From NCBI RefSeq assembly GCF_018614615.1, contig NZ_JAGGOK010000111.1, positions 1 to 64,000 of the forward strand: a DNA stretch of 64,000 bases, given 5' to 3'. Within the stretch, counting starts at the first letter, position 1, and the number at the start of each line of letters is the position of its first letter. This DNA comes from Streptomyces sp. ISL-100. Its GTDB lineage: Bacteria > Actinomycetota > Actinomycetes > Streptomycetales > Streptomycetaceae. Under the pieces are notes generated by a model. The model was not told the DNA's origin and searched no databases. It saw only the letters and a list, made by a program, of their open reading frames with translations. Shown here piece by piece: positions 27,275 to 36,636 of this stretch. The position numbers were made by a program, and so were the translations under genes.

Positions 27275-28337
27275 GTACGTCGGCCAGGTCGTAGCTCACC
27301 GGCTCCTCCAACTGGGCGTACGTACAGCTCTCCGGCGTACGGTCCTCACGCCACCGGCGGAACCTGGCCGTGTGCCGGAAGCGGTCGCCCTCCATGTGGT
27401 CGTACGCGACCTCGCACACCGCCTCGGGCCGCAGCGCCACCCACGACAGGTCCTTCTTCCCCGACCAGCGGCTCGGGGCGCCGGGCATCCGGGAACCCTC
27501 GTGCGCGGTGACGTCCGACCAGGCCGCCCACGGGTGGCCCTCGGCCTGGGGCGACTCCATCCGCAGCGGACCCAGTTCGTCGATCAGCTCCTGGCGGCGG
27601 CGCATCGGGAACGCCGCGCACACCCCGACGTGCTGGAGCGTGCCCGCGTCGTCGTAGAGGCCGAGGAGGAGGGAGCCGACGACGGCGCCGGTCTTGTGGA
27701 AGCGGTAACCGGCGACGACGCAGTCCGCCGTCCGCTCATGTTTGATCTTGTACATCAGACGGGTGTCGGGGCGGTACGGCATGGACTCCGGCTTGGCCAG
27801 CACACCGTCGAGCCCCGCGCCCTCGAAATGCTGGAACCACTCCTTCGCCACCTCGATGTCGTTCGTCGCGGGCGCCAGGTAGACCGGCGGCGGAGCGCCC
27901 TCCAGCGCCCCGGCCAGGGCGCTGCGCCGGTACACGAACGGGGCGTCGAGCAGGCCCTCGTCGTCCAGGGCCAGCAGATCGAAGGCGATGAAGCTCGCGG
28001 GCGTACGCTCGGCGAGCGTCCGCACCCGGGAGTCCGCCGGATGGATGCGCTCGCTCAGCCGGTCGAAGTCGAGCCGGCCGTCGTGGACGATCACGATCTC
28101 GCCGTCCACGACGCAGCGCGGCGGCAGCGCGGCGCGCAGCGACTCGACCAGCTCGGGGAAGTAGCGGACCAGCGACTTGCCCGTCCTGCTGCCGATCTCC
28201 ATCTCGTCGCCGTCCCGGTGGACGATCGCGCGGAACCCGTCCCACTTGGCCTCGTACTGCATGCCGGGTCCCGGCGGAATGGTGGCCACGGCCTTGGCCA
28301 GCATCGGTTTCACGGGCGGCATCACCGGCAGGTCCAT
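27261..28337 (-). CDS. ligC: ATP-dependent DNA ligase, LigC type
   Basis: 358 residues. Nucleotidyltransferase motif I EAKWDGFRAI with the AMP-accepting lysine (about residue 31), motif III (FIAFDLLALDDEG), motif IV (EGAGLDGVLAKPE) and motif V (RLMYKIKHERTADCVV) are all present, followed by an OB-fold. It lacks the polymerase and nuclease domains of LigD. Such stand-alone ligases serve in NHEJ/base-excision repair in actinobacteria. ATG at 28337; the gene diverges from the LigD-like polymerase over 106 bp, a typical arrangement. No Ku gene is within the window. Confidence 0.88.
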   Translation of the reverse strand: MDLPVMPPVKPMLAKAVATIPPGPGMQYEAKWDGFRAIVHRDGDEMEIGSRTGKSLVRYFPELVESLRAALPPRCVVDGEIVIVHDGRLDFDRLSERIHPADSRVRTLAERTPASFIAFDLLALDDEGLLDAPFVYRRSALAGALEGAPPPVYLAPATNDIEVAKEWFQHFEGAGLDGVLAKPESMPYRPDTRLMYKIKHERTADCVVAGYRFHKTGAVVGSLLLGLYDDAGTLQHVGVCAAFPMRRRQELIDELGPLRMESPQAEGHPWAAWSDVTAHEGSRMPGAPSRWSGKKDLSWVALRPEAVCEVAYDHMEGDRFRHTARFRRWREDRTPESCTYAQLEEPVSYDLADVLRAR

Positions 28338-28395
28338 GGACTGATTCTGCGACTGTTTGCGGCGGATCGCTCGATTTCGTGCTGGATGCGGAAGG

Positions 28396-28417
28396 AGTGC
28401 GGCAAAAGTGCGGCAAA
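28396..28417. promoter_or_regulatory. 11-bp tandem repeat in the ligase/polymerase divergent promoter
   Basis: Two exact, adjacent copies of AGTGCGGCAAA lie 27-48 bp before the LigD-like start, within the 106-bp divergent region. The 11-bp period puts both copies on one face of the helix, so a dimeric regulator site is possible; no known regulator is recognised. Confidence 0.35.
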
Positions 28418-28443
28418 AGCCCGTCCCGCTTAGCGTGGCGGGC

Positions 28444-29457
28444 ATGGGTGAAGCGGTGGAGCTGCATACCGGAGAGCGGACCGTACGGCTGTCCAGTCCG
28501 GACAAGATTTACTTTCCCGAGCCCGGCTACACCAAGTGGGACGTGGCTCAGTACTACCTGGCCGTGGGGGACGGGATCACGCGCGCCCTGCGCGACCGGC
28601 CGACCACCCTCGAACGCTTCCCCGAAGGCATTGGCGGCGAGTCCTTCTTCCAGAAGCGCGTCCCCAAGAACCTGCCGGACTGGATCCCCACCGCCCGGAT
28701 CGCGTTCCCCAGCGGCCGCACCGCTGACGAGATGTGCCCCACCGAGACCGCCGCCGTGCTCTGGGCCGCGAACCTGGGCTGCCTCACCTTCCACCCCTGG
28801 CCGGTACGCCGCGACCGCCCCGAACACCCCGACGAGCTGCGCATCGACCTCGACCCGCAGCCCGGCACGGACTTCGGGGACGCGGTCAGGACCGCCCACG
28901 AGCTCCACGCGCTCCTCGACGAACAAGGGCTGCGTGGCTGGCCCAAGACCTCCGGCGGCCGCGGCTTGCATGTGTACGTGCCGATCGAGCCCCGCTGGAC
29001 GTTCACGGAGGTACGCCGAGCCGCGATCGCCGTCGGCCGCGAGCTGGAGCGGCGCATGCCGGGGCGGGTCACCACCGCCTGGTGGAAGGAGGAGCGCGGC
29101 GAGAAGATCTTCGTCGACTACAACCAGACCGCCCGCGACCGCACCATCGCCTGCGCCTACTCCGTACGGCCGCGCCCGCACGCACCCGTTTCCGCGCCGC
29201 TGACCTGGGACGAGCTCGACCAGACCGATCCCCGCGAGTTCGACATCGCCACCATGCCGACCCGGTTCGCCGAACTCGGCGACGTACACGCGGACATGGA
29301 CGATCACGCGTTCGGACTGGAAGGCCTGCTGGAGCTGGCCGAGCGCCACGAACACGACCACGGGCTCGGCGACATGCCGTACCCGCCGGACTACCCGAAG
29401 ATGCCGGGGGAGCCGAAGCGGGTGGCGCCGAGCAGGGCGAAGCACGAGGGCACGTGA
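28444..29457 (+). CDS. LigD-like polymerase (PolDom) of NHEJ
   Basis: 337 residues; AEP-type primase/polymerase matching the polymerase domain of LigD. Visible features: VRLSSPDKIYFPEPGYTK and ERFPEGIGGESFFQKRVP, the catalytic acids in ELRIDLDPQPGTDF, and the WPKTSGGRGLHVYVPI and IFVDYNQTARDRTIACAYS segments. It fills gaps with ribonucleotides in NHEJ. Stand-alone, divergent from the ligase at 27261-28337. ATG at 28444. The DUF3533-like membrane protein starts 7 bp after its stop, possibly cotranscribed. Confidence 0.9.
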   Translation: MGEAVELHTGERTVRLSSPDKIYFPEPGYTKWDVAQYYLAVGDGITRALRDRPTTLERFPEGIGGESFFQKRVPKNLPDWIPTARIAFPSGRTADEMCPTETAAVLWAANLGCLTFHPWPVRRDRPEHPDELRIDLDPQPGTDFGDAVRTAHELHALLDEQGLRGWPKTSGGRGLHVYVPIEPRWTFTEVRRAAIAVGRELERRMPGRVTTAWWKEERGEKIFVDYNQTARDRTIACAYSVRPRPHAPVSAPLTWDELDQTDPREFDIATMPTRFAELGDVHADMDDHAFGLEGLLELAERHEHDHGLGDMPYPPDYPKMPGEPKRVAPSRAKHEGT

Positions 29458-29464
29458 AGGCTGT

Positions 29465-30550
29465 ATGAGCGCGGGGGACGGAGAGGGCGTGCCGCGCGGC
29501 ACCTCGCACGGCAGAGCGCCGACCCGCGCCGAAGAGTGGGCGGCCTTCAAGGACTCGCCCTTCCTGCCCGCCCTCGTGCTGCTGTTCATCCTGGCAGCCG
29601 CCGCCGGCCTGTTCGCCGGGTCGTACACGTACACCATGGCCAACCCCACCCCGCACCGGATTCCCACCGCGGTGGTCGGCGACATGTCCGCACCGGACGG
29701 CCGGGCCTTCGTCACCGGCATGGAGAGGGCGCTCAACGCCTCGCTCGTCCTGACCCGTTACGACTCGGACGCCGAGGCGCGCTACGCCGTCGACGAGCAG
29801 GAGGAGTTCGCGATCCTGCGGAGGACGGGCCCTGGCGTCGAGCTCGATGTGGCGGGGGCGTCGGGCGCTTCGGTCGCGCAGGTGCTCGCCGAGACGGGCG
29901 CGAAGGTCGGTAAACAGACCGGTGTACCGGTCGCGATCAGGGACATCAAGCCACTGCAGGAGGGCGATCCGCGCGGACTCGCCCTCTTCTACATCTCGCT
30001 CGCCGCCGTCATCATCGGCTTCGTCGGGGCGATTCAGCTGAGCGTTCATGCCCGCGCGCTGAACCCCGCCGAGCGCGTCGGCTTCACCGTCGCCTACTCA
30101 CTCCTCGGCGCGTTCGCGATCGCCGCCGTCGTGGACTGGCTGCTCGGGGCGCTCGACCTGCCGTTCGTCGAGTCGTGGCTGATTCTGGCGCTGACGATGT
30201 TCACGTCCGGGATGGTCTTCACGATGTTCAACACCCTGATGGGGCGGTGGGCGATGCTCCCCACCTGGGGGCTGATGGTGCTCCTGGGAAACCCGTCGTC
30301 GGGCGGGGCGGTGTCCTGGCCGCTGCTGCCGTCCGTACTCGGCCACATCGGTCAGTGGCTGCCGCCGGGCGCGTCGGTCAATGCGCAGCACACGGCCGTG
30401 TACTTCCAGGGCCACCAGCACCTCTTCCCCTTCCTGGTGCTGGGCGCCTGGGCGCTGGTCTCCTCCACGGTCTTCTGGGTGTACCGGCACCGGCACCCCG
30501 GCGGGCGCGACCGCGCGCCTGCGCACGCGGCCGCGCCCGCCGGGGCGTAG
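29465..30550 (+). CDS. DUF3533/YhgE-like multi-pass membrane protein
   Basis: 361 residues. One helix near residue 35 (LVLLFILAAAAGLFAGSYTY), an extracellular domain of about 120 residues starting after PHRIPTAVVGD, then five to six helices (LFYISLAAVIIGFVGAIQLS onward) and a basic C-terminus. This is the layout of the DUF3533/ABC-2-like or YhgE/Pip group. Function unknown. It follows the LigD-like gene by 7 bp but has no evident repair role, and ends 7 bp from the convergent secreted protein gene. Confidence 0.75.
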   Translation: MSAGDGEGVPRGTSHGRAPTRAEEWAAFKDSPFLPALVLLFILAAAAGLFAGSYTYTMANPTPHRIPTAVVGDMSAPDGRAFVTGMERALNASLVLTRYDSDAEARYAVDEQEEFAILRRTGPGVELDVAGASGASVAQVLAETGAKVGKQTGVPVAIRDIKPLQEGDPRGLALFYISLAAVIIGFVGAIQLSVHARALNPAERVGFTVAYSLLGAFAIAAVVDWLLGALDLPFVESWLILALTMFTSGMVFTMFNTLMGRWAMLPTWGLMVLLGNPSSGGAVSWPLLPSVLGHIGQWLPPGASVNAQHTAVYFQGHQHLFPFLVLGAWALVSSTVFWVYRHRHPGGRDRAPAHAAAPAGA

Positions 30551-30557
30551 CACTCGG

Positions 30558-32774
30558 TTACAGCTGCTTGATGCGGATGTCGCGGTACGAGATCACGTCG
30601 GTGGTCCCGTGGACCTGGAGGCCGACGTAGCCGGAGGCGTAGCGCCGACCGTCAGAGCCCGGGTCGTCGGCGCGCGGCGGGTAGAAGTCCTGCCCGCCGT
30701 TGTTGTCGAATTCATTGATCAGGACACCGTTGCGGAAGACCGAGTAGTGCTGGCCCTCCACCCGGATCTCGTAGTCGTTCCAGGTGCCCTTGGGCGTGAC
30801 ACCCGCGCTGCCCGGACCCACGCGGTCGAAGCCGTAGACCGAGCCCGTCTTGTACATGTCGCCGTCCGGGCGGTCCAGGATCTGCACCTCGTGCCCGTAC
30901 TTGATGGCGACCCACTCCGGGCGCGGCTCCTCCGGGTGGTCGTGGACCTGCGGGAAGCGGACGAAGACACCGGCGTTGGCGTTGCCCGTGCCCGGTGCGT
31001 CGTCACGCCAGCGCAACTTGAGGGAGAAGTCCTCGTACTTGCGCTCCGGGAACCACAGCATGCCCATGCCGGGCGTCGTGGTGCTGCTCGTCATCGAGCC
31101 GTCCGCGTTGAGGCCGAACGAACCGCCGCCCACCTGCTGCCACTTGGCGAAGGAGGACTGCGTACCGTCGAAGAGATCGCGGTAGCCGGCCGTCTGTCCC
31201 GGCTTGCCGATGCCGGACTGCTTGGCGGCGCGATAGATCTTGCGGTGCTCGCGCTCGTCGATGACACCGTCGTACAGCAGCTTGTCGATGACAGTGTCGA
31301 CGTGCTTGAGGAACAGGGCCTGGGAGGTCCACTCCCTCTCGTCCTCGATCAGCTCGTTTATCGTGCAGCGGTTGCGGGTGATGCGGTTCGGGACGCCCGT
31401 GTCGACCGTGCCGACGATGACGGTCAGCCGCTCGTCGTGCTCGGGGCAGTTCGGCGCGGGTACGCCGCCGCCCTCCGCGATCGTGAACGCCACCTGCTTC
31501 GCGACGGACGTGTTGCCCGCCTTGTCGGTGGCGCGGTGATCGACGGTGTGCCGGCCGACGCGGTCGACGATCACTGGTGTGATGTACGCCAGGTACGGGC
31601 CGCCGTCGAGCGAGTACTCGACCTTGTCGACGCCCGAGCCGCCCGCGTCCGTCGCGGCGAGCGTCACCTTCGCGCTGGTGATGTACGCGCCGTCGGCGTT
31701 CTTGTCGCCGGTCACCGTCGCCGTGGTCTCCGGCGGGGTCTTGTCCTCGGCCGGCGGTGCGACGACCGTGAAGTCGACCGACTTCTCGGCGGCCGCATTG
31801 CCCGCCTTGTCGGTGGCCCGGTAGCGGACCTTGTGCGTGCCGCTCTCGTGGACCATGACCGGGCCGTTGTACGCCGTCCAGGCGCCGGCCGCCCCGAGCG
31901 CGTACTCGATCGTGTTGACGCCCGAGCCGGTGTCGGAAGCGGTCACCGTGACCGTCGCCATGCCCAGGTACTGGCCTTCCGGGTTCTTCTCGCCGCTTAC
32001 GGTCGCCGAGGTCTCCGGCGGGGTCTTGTCGTCTGTTGGCGGTGCGACGACCGTGAAGTCGACGGCCTTCTCGGCGGCGGTGTTGCCCGCCTTGTCGGTG
32101 GCCCGGTAGCGGATCTTGTGCGTACCGACCTCGTGGACCATGACGGGCGCCGTGTACGGCTGCCAGGCGCCGGCCGCTCCGACGGCGTACTCGCTCTTGT
32201 CCACGCCCGAGCCCGCGTCGGTCGCCGCGACGGCCACCGAGGCGTGCCCGATGTATGCGCCGTCGGCGTTCTTCTCACCGCTGACGGTCGCCGAGGTCTC
32301 CGGCGCGGTGGTGTCGTCGCCGCCTCCCTCGGTGACGGTGAGGATGCCCTGCATCGAGCCGTGGCCGGGGATGGTGCAGTGGTAGAAGTACCGGCCGGGC
32401 GTGAGGGTGACGGTGGCGGTGTGCTTGCCGCCCTGGGCGTCGCTCGGGTTGGCGAGGATGTTCAGCTGTACGTCGTTGTTGTACTCGGGGTCCGACACGT
32501 CGAACGTCAGCGTGTGCGGCATCCCGGTCGTGTTGCCGGTAGCCGCGCTGTTCTCGAAGACGATCGTCGTCTCGCCCGCCACCGCCGTTCTGGGGAAGGT
32601 GAGATAGCGGTCGATCGGGTCGCCGGCCGTCCAGGTGAGGGTCTGGGCGGCGGCGGTCCTGGTTCTGGCGTCGTCTTCACGCCCGTACGCCGCCGTCGAG
32701 GTCAGTCCGAGGACCATCAGCAGGGCGGCCGCGAGCGCCGTCCACAGGTGACGTGCTCTTCGTTTCAGCTTCAC
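30558..32774 (-). CDS. secreted cupredoxin-repeat-DUF1080 glycosidase-like protein
   Basis: 738 residues with signal peptide. Order: cupredoxin domain (about 45-150; copper ligands His in MPHTLTFD and Cys/His/Met in YHCTIPGHGSMQ), three near-identical OmpL47-type repeats of about 95 residues each (RYRATDKAGN motifs), a linker helical region, then a C-terminal DUF1080 (3-keto-disaccharide hydrolase-like) domain with GKWQQVGG-like beta-sandwich features (VFVRFPQVHDHPEEPRPEWV, GTWNDYEIRVEGQHYSVFRN). It is coupled (3-bp gap) to the upstream ThuA/dehydrogenase gene. A role in oxidising and cutting sugar-containing polymers is inferred. Confidence 0.82.
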   Translation of the reverse strand: MKLKRRARHLWTALAAALLMVLGLTSTAAYGREDDARTRTAAAQTLTWTAGDPIDRYLTFPRTAVAGETTIVFENSAATGNTTGMPHTLTFDVSDPEYNNDVQLNILANPSDAQGGKHTATVTLTPGRYFYHCTIPGHGSMQGILTVTEGGGDDTTAPETSATVSGEKNADGAYIGHASVAVAATDAGSGVDKSEYAVGAAGAWQPYTAPVMVHEVGTHKIRYRATDKAGNTAAEKAVDFTVVAPPTDDKTPPETSATVSGEKNPEGQYLGMATVTVTASDTGSGVNTIEYALGAAGAWTAYNGPVMVHESGTHKVRYRATDKAGNAAAEKSVDFTVVAPPAEDKTPPETTATVTGDKNADGAYITSAKVTLAATDAGGSGVDKVEYSLDGGPYLAYITPVIVDRVGRHTVDHRATDKAGNTSVAKQVAFTIAEGGGVPAPNCPEHDERLTVIVGTVDTGVPNRITRNRCTINELIEDEREWTSQALFLKHVDTVIDKLLYDGVIDEREHRKIYRAAKQSGIGKPGQTAGYRDLFDGTQSSFAKWQQVGGGSFGLNADGSMTSSTTTPGMGMLWFPERKYEDFSLKLRWRDDAPGTGNANAGVFVRFPQVHDHPEEPRPEWVAIKYGHEVQILDRPDGDMYKTGSVYGFDRVGPGSAGVTPKGTWNDYEIRVEGQHYSVFRNGVLINEFDNNGGQDFYPPRADDPGSDGRRYASGYVGLQVHGTTDVISYRDIRIKQL
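31468..32320. repeat. three internal ~285-bp tandem repeats
   Basis: Within the cupredoxin/DUF1080 gene, three copies of a unit of about 285 bp (95 codons; for example GGCGGTGCGACGACCGTGAA at 31753 and again 285 bp later). Long stretches match between copies, so copy number may vary by recombination or slippage. Confidence 0.75.
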
Positions 32775-32777
32775 TGC

Positions 32778-35285
32778 CTACTCCGCCTTCCTGGCCAGGT
32801 CCTCGGCGGCCGGTGTCGGCTCGCCGCCCTTGTACGTCACGCGCCACAGCGCCGACTTGGCGTCCGAAGTGAAGAACCCGCGCCCGTAGTCGAGGACATA
32901 GAGCGAGCCGTCCGGCGCGAACTTCCAGTCCATGAGGTTGCGGATACCGTCCGCGCCCACCGGGATGATCTTCTTCAGTGACTCGGCGTGTGTGGGCAGC
33001 CCGCCGTTGCCGACGGTCTTCGGGTCGGTCAGCACGGCGTGGCGTGGCTGGTCGCCGTCGTAGAAGTCGCCCACGAACCACTTGCCGTCCCAGTAGGAGG
33101 GCCACTTGTCCTTGCTGTCGGTCGTCGCGTCGTAGCGGTAGACCGGGCCGTTCATGGTTGCCTGGCCGCCGCCCTTGAGCCACGGCAGGAGGATCTTCTG
33201 TTCCTCCTGCTTGTAGCTCGGCACGCCGTTGGCGTCGCGCGGGTAGTCGACGCCGCCGCCCTGGGGCGAGTACCAGATGGTGTTGGGCATGACGGGCGGA
33301 AGGTTGACGAGACCGTCGTTGTTCGGGGACTCGTTCTTCGGCTTGGCGCAGTCGTACCAGCCGAGCGGCTTCGTCGGGTCCGGCAGATTGCGGTCGCGGT
33401 ACGGCTGGTTGTTGCCCATGCAGTACGGCCAGCCGTGGTTGCCCGGCTTCGTGATCGCGGCGAAGGTGTCGTACTTCGCCGGGCCCCAGGTGGTGCTGGG
33501 TGCCCCCGCGTCGGGGCCGACCCAGCCGGCGTACAGGATGTCGGTCTTCGGATCGACCGCGATGCGCGCCGGATTGCGCACGCCCATCACGTAGATCTCG
33601 CCGCGCGTCTTGCCGCCGCCCTCGTCCGGCTCCTTGCCGGTGAAGAGATTGCCATCGGGGAGTGTGTACGTACCGTCGTCCTCGGGGTGGATCCGCAGGA
33701 TCTTGCCGTTGAGGTTGTTGGTGTTGCCGGCGGTACGGCGGGCGTCGGCGAAGGACACGCCCTTGAAATTCGGCTCCGGGTTGTTGCCCGAGTAACCGTC
33801 GCTGAAGCGGGAGGAGTTGTTGTCGCCCGTCGCGATGTAGAGGTTCTGCTTGGAGTCCCAGGCCAGACCACCGCCCGCGTGGCAGCAACTGTGGATCTGG
33901 ACCGGCCACTTGAGCAGGACCTTCTCCGAGGTGAGGTCCAGTGTGTTGGTGGCGAGATCGAGGGTGAAGCGGGAGACGCGGCGCTCGGCCATGCGCGTGT
34001 CGCGGTTGATCTGCGAGTGGGGTGTGTAGTGCAGGTACACCCAGCCGTTGGTGAGGAAGCCGGGGTCCGTCTCGACGCCGAGCAGGCCTTCCTCGTTCTT
34101 GACCAGTTCGTCGCCGCCGCCCTTGTTGCCGAAGACGGTGAGGGAGCCGGCGAGGGTCACCTTCTTGGTCTTCGGGTCGTAGACGTGGACCTGGCCCTGA
34201 CCCTTGCCGATGTCGGGGTTGTTCCAGTCGGTGACGACCGGCGCGTTGCTGTCGCCGCCGCCCCGGCCGATGTAGATGACCCGGCCGTCCTTGGCGGTCA
34301 CCAGGCCGTGCGGTTCGCCGATCTGGTCCGAGTGGCCCGGCTGGTTGGGCGCGGTGAGGCGCTCGGCCTTGTAGTTGGCGTTGACGCTCGCCTTGCAGTC
34401 GGCGCGGGCGATGCGCGTCGTCCACTGGAGAGCACCCCGGAGGTGGTCGCGGAAGTCCGTCTCCTGGAAGGACTCGGCCGTACCGCCCATGCCGGTGTAG
34501 AAGGACCGGCCGCCGTCGTAGTCCCGGCACCAGGAGACCGGGTGGTCCCAGCCGTTGGCGCTCGTGCCCGGCTTGTACGTCGCCTCACGGACGCGCGCCA
34601 CCGTGTGGACGTCGCCGGACGGGTTCTTCGTCCAGTTCAGCCACTTGTCGGGGCGCTTCCACTGGAGCGGCAGGTTCTTGGCGGCCGGGTGCTGCCGGTC
34701 GCCGACCTCCACGGTCGCGCGCTGTACGTTCGTGGGTCCGCCCGCGGCGGGCCGCGCGCCGATCAGGCCGCCGAACCAGTCGGAGTACGGCTCGGTGCGC
34801 GCCGCGTCGTGGATGCCGAGGAAGCCGCCGCCGGCTTCCATGTAGGCCTCCAGGCCTGCCTCCTGATCCGGGTCCAGGACATCGCCGCCACCGGTCAGGA
34901 AGACGACGGCGTTGAACTTGCCGAGCTTGGCGGTGGTGAAGACGCTCGCGTCGTCCGTGGCCTCCACGCGGAAGCGCTGCGCGGCCGGGCCGGACTGGCC
35001 GATCTTCTCGATGGCCTCGATACCGGCGTTGACGGTCGGTGGCTCCCCGGCGCCGGCCGATCCGTGGAAGACCAGCACGCGGACATTCGCGCCGCCGGGG
35101 GGAGTCGGCAGTGCGGGAAGCGACAACGTTGTCGCGTCAGTTGGCGGGGGTTCCGGATACGGTTTGGCGGAGGCGGCCGTGCCGCCGAGCAGGCCGGATG
35201 CGACAACTCCGGCCGTCAGGGCCGCTGTCAGTGCGCGTCGGGGTCTTGACCGGTGATGTGGTGCGCGATGCATGTGTTCACCCAT
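32778..35285 (-). CDS. secreted ThuA domain + PQQ-type sugar dehydrogenase fusion
   Basis: 835 residues from the ATG at 35285; ATG 35273 is an alternative, since the GAGGG directly abuts the first. After the signal peptide comes a ThuA (trehalose-utilisation-like) domain at about 65-290 (VRVLVFHGSAG, GGGFLGIHDAARTEP), then a glucose/sorbosone dehydrogenase beta-propeller (about 315-830; GLLGVETDPGF, CCHAGGGLAWDSKQNLYIAT, GEIYVMGVRNPARIAVD). The propeller normally binds PQQ and Ca2+. The two-domain fusion occurs widely in actinobacteria. First gene of the operon with the DUF1080 protein; divergent from the laccase. Confidence 0.88.
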   Translation of the reverse strand: MGEHMHRAPHHRSRPRRALTAALTAGVVASGLLGGTAASAKPYPEPPPTDATTLSLPALPTPPGGANVRVLVFHGSAGAGEPPTVNAGIEAIEKIGQSGPAAQRFRVEATDDASVFTTAKLGKFNAVVFLTGGGDVLDPDQEAGLEAYMEAGGGFLGIHDAARTEPYSDWFGGLIGARPAAGGPTNVQRATVEVGDRQHPAAKNLPLQWKRPDKWLNWTKNPSGDVHTVARVREATYKPGTSANGWDHPVSWCRDYDGGRSFYTGMGGTAESFQETDFRDHLRGALQWTTRIARADCKASVNANYKAERLTAPNQPGHSDQIGEPHGLVTAKDGRVIYIGRGGGDSNAPVVTDWNNPDIGKGQGQVHVYDPKTKKVTLAGSLTVFGNKGGGDELVKNEEGLLGVETDPGFLTNGWVYLHYTPHSQINRDTRMAERRVSRFTLDLATNTLDLTSEKVLLKWPVQIHSCCHAGGGLAWDSKQNLYIATGDNNSSRFSDGYSGNNPEPNFKGVSFADARRTAGNTNNLNGKILRIHPEDDGTYTLPDGNLFTGKEPDEGGGKTRGEIYVMGVRNPARIAVDPKTDILYAGWVGPDAGAPSTTWGPAKYDTFAAITKPGNHGWPYCMGNNQPYRDRNLPDPTKPLGWYDCAKPKNESPNNDGLVNLPPVMPNTIWYSPQGGGVDYPRDANGVPSYKQEEQKILLPWLKGGGQATMNGPVYRYDATTDSKDKWPSYWDGKWFVGDFYDGDQPRHAVLTDPKTVGNGGLPTHAESLKKIIPVGADGIRNLMDWKFAPDGSLYVLDYGRGFFTSDAKSALWRVTYKGGEPTPAAEDLARKAE

Positions 35286-35319
35286 CCCTCAGTGGTCACA
35301 GGAACGGCGACGAAGCTAG

Positions 35320-35346
35320 ACCTCTTTTCGTGACGCGCCAAGAGGT
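35320..35346. promoter_or_regulatory. inverted repeat in the dehydrogenase/laccase divergent region
   Basis: ACCTCTT (35320-35326) and AAGAGGT (35340-35346) are perfect 7-bp inverted arms with centres 20 bp apart (two helical turns), between two divergent genes whose products are exported. It is a plausible dimer-binding operator controlling both; the regulator is not identifiable. Confidence 0.4.
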
Positions 35347-35447
35347 ATGACCGGAATAGCGCGAACTTTGTCCTTGGTGTGGATGAACTGGGCTCGTCCC
35401 GCTACGGTGTGCCCGTCAATCTCCGGACGTTGGTGGGGAGTCAGGCC

Positions 35448-36425
35448 ATGGACAGACGAAGCTTCAACCGACGGCTGCTGGCGGGCGGGGCGGTCGCTGC
35501 GACCGGCGTGACATCGTTGTCGCTCGTGGATTCCGCACCCTCCGCGGCTGCGGCGGAGGGCCCGCCGAAGACCGCACCGGCCGGCGGCCAGATCCACCGG
35601 CTGAAGATGTACGCCGAGAAGCTGCCCGACGGGCAGTTGGGCTACGGCTTCGAGAAGGGCAAGGCGTCGGTGCCCGGGCCGCTGATCGAGATCGTCGAAG
35701 GCGACACCGTGCACATCGAGTTCGAGAACACGCTTGACGTGCCCGCGAGTCTGCATGTGCACGGTGTCGACTACGACATCGCGAGTGACGGCACGAAGCT
35801 CAGCAAGAGCCATGTCGAGCCCGGTGGGACCCGGACGTACACCTGGCGTACGCACGTCCCGGGGCGGCGCAAGGACGGCACCTGGCGGGCCGGCAGCGCG
35901 GGTTACTGGCACTACCACGATCACGTGGTTGGCACGGACCACGGCACGGGCGGCATCCGCAAGGGGCTCTACGGCGGCGTGATCGTACGGCGCAAGGGTG
36001 ACATCCTGCCGGACAAGACCTTCACCATCGTCTTCAACGACATGACGATCAACAACAAGCCGGGTCACCAGAGTCCCGACTTCGAGGCCACGGTGGGGGA
36101 CCGGGTCGAAATTGTCATGATCACGCACGGCGAGTTCTACCACACGTTCCATATGCACGGTCACCGGTGGGCGGACAACAGGACGGGGCTGCTCACCGGG
36201 CCCGACGACCCGAGTCGTGTCGTCGACAACAAGATCACAGGGCCTGCGGACTCGTTCGGGTTCCAGATCATCGCGGGTGAGCATGTGGGTGCGGGCGCGT
36301 GGATGTATCACTGCCATGTTCAGAGCCATTCGGACATGGGGATGGCGGGGCTCTTTCTGGTCGCCAAGCCCGACGGCACGATTCCGGGGTACGAGCCGCA
36401 CCATCCGGCGGAGCACGCGCACTAG
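35448..36425 (+). CDS. small two-domain laccase (multicopper oxidase)
   Basis: 325 residues, Tat-exported (RRSFNRRLLAGGAVAATG). Copper ligands are seen in four motifs: SLHVHGVDY, YWHYHDH, HTFHMHGHRW and the C-terminal AWMYHCHVQSHSDMGM that holds the T1 Cys-His. The length fits the Streptomyces SLAC group (two domains, trimeric), not three-domain laccases. It oxidises phenolics with O2, for instance lignin-derived compounds. ATG at 35448; divergent from the secreted dehydrogenase operon, so the two may share control. Confidence 0.92.
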   Translation: MDRRSFNRRLLAGGAVAATGVTSLSLVDSAPSAAAAEGPPKTAPAGGQIHRLKMYAEKLPDGQLGYGFEKGKASVPGPLIEIVEGDTVHIEFENTLDVPASLHVHGVDYDIASDGTKLSKSHVEPGGTRTYTWRTHVPGRRKDGTWRAGSAGYWHYHDHVVGTDHGTGGIRKGLYGGVIVRRKGDILPDKTFTIVFNDMTINNKPGHQSPDFEATVGDRVEIVMITHGEFYHTFHMHGHRWADNRTGLLTGPDDPSRVVDNKITGPADSFGFQIIAGEHVGAGAWMYHCHVQSHSDMGMAGLFLVAKPDGTIPGYEPHHPAEHAH

Positions 36426-36636
36426 TTCTAAGGCGGGGTCCTTTTCCCGCGCATGGGGGTCGGTGCCGCGCCGGGGCGTCTCCTCGGGTGCCGAACACCG
36501 GGGCGCCGTGTTTCGTTTGGGGTGGTTGCGTTCGACACCCTGCGGGGAGCGCCCCGGCACGACCCCTCCTGCGGGAGCGGGCAATGGGGCCACCCGCCGC
36601 TCGACCCGGCAATCCGGAGTTCGTGTGGCCGGCGGT

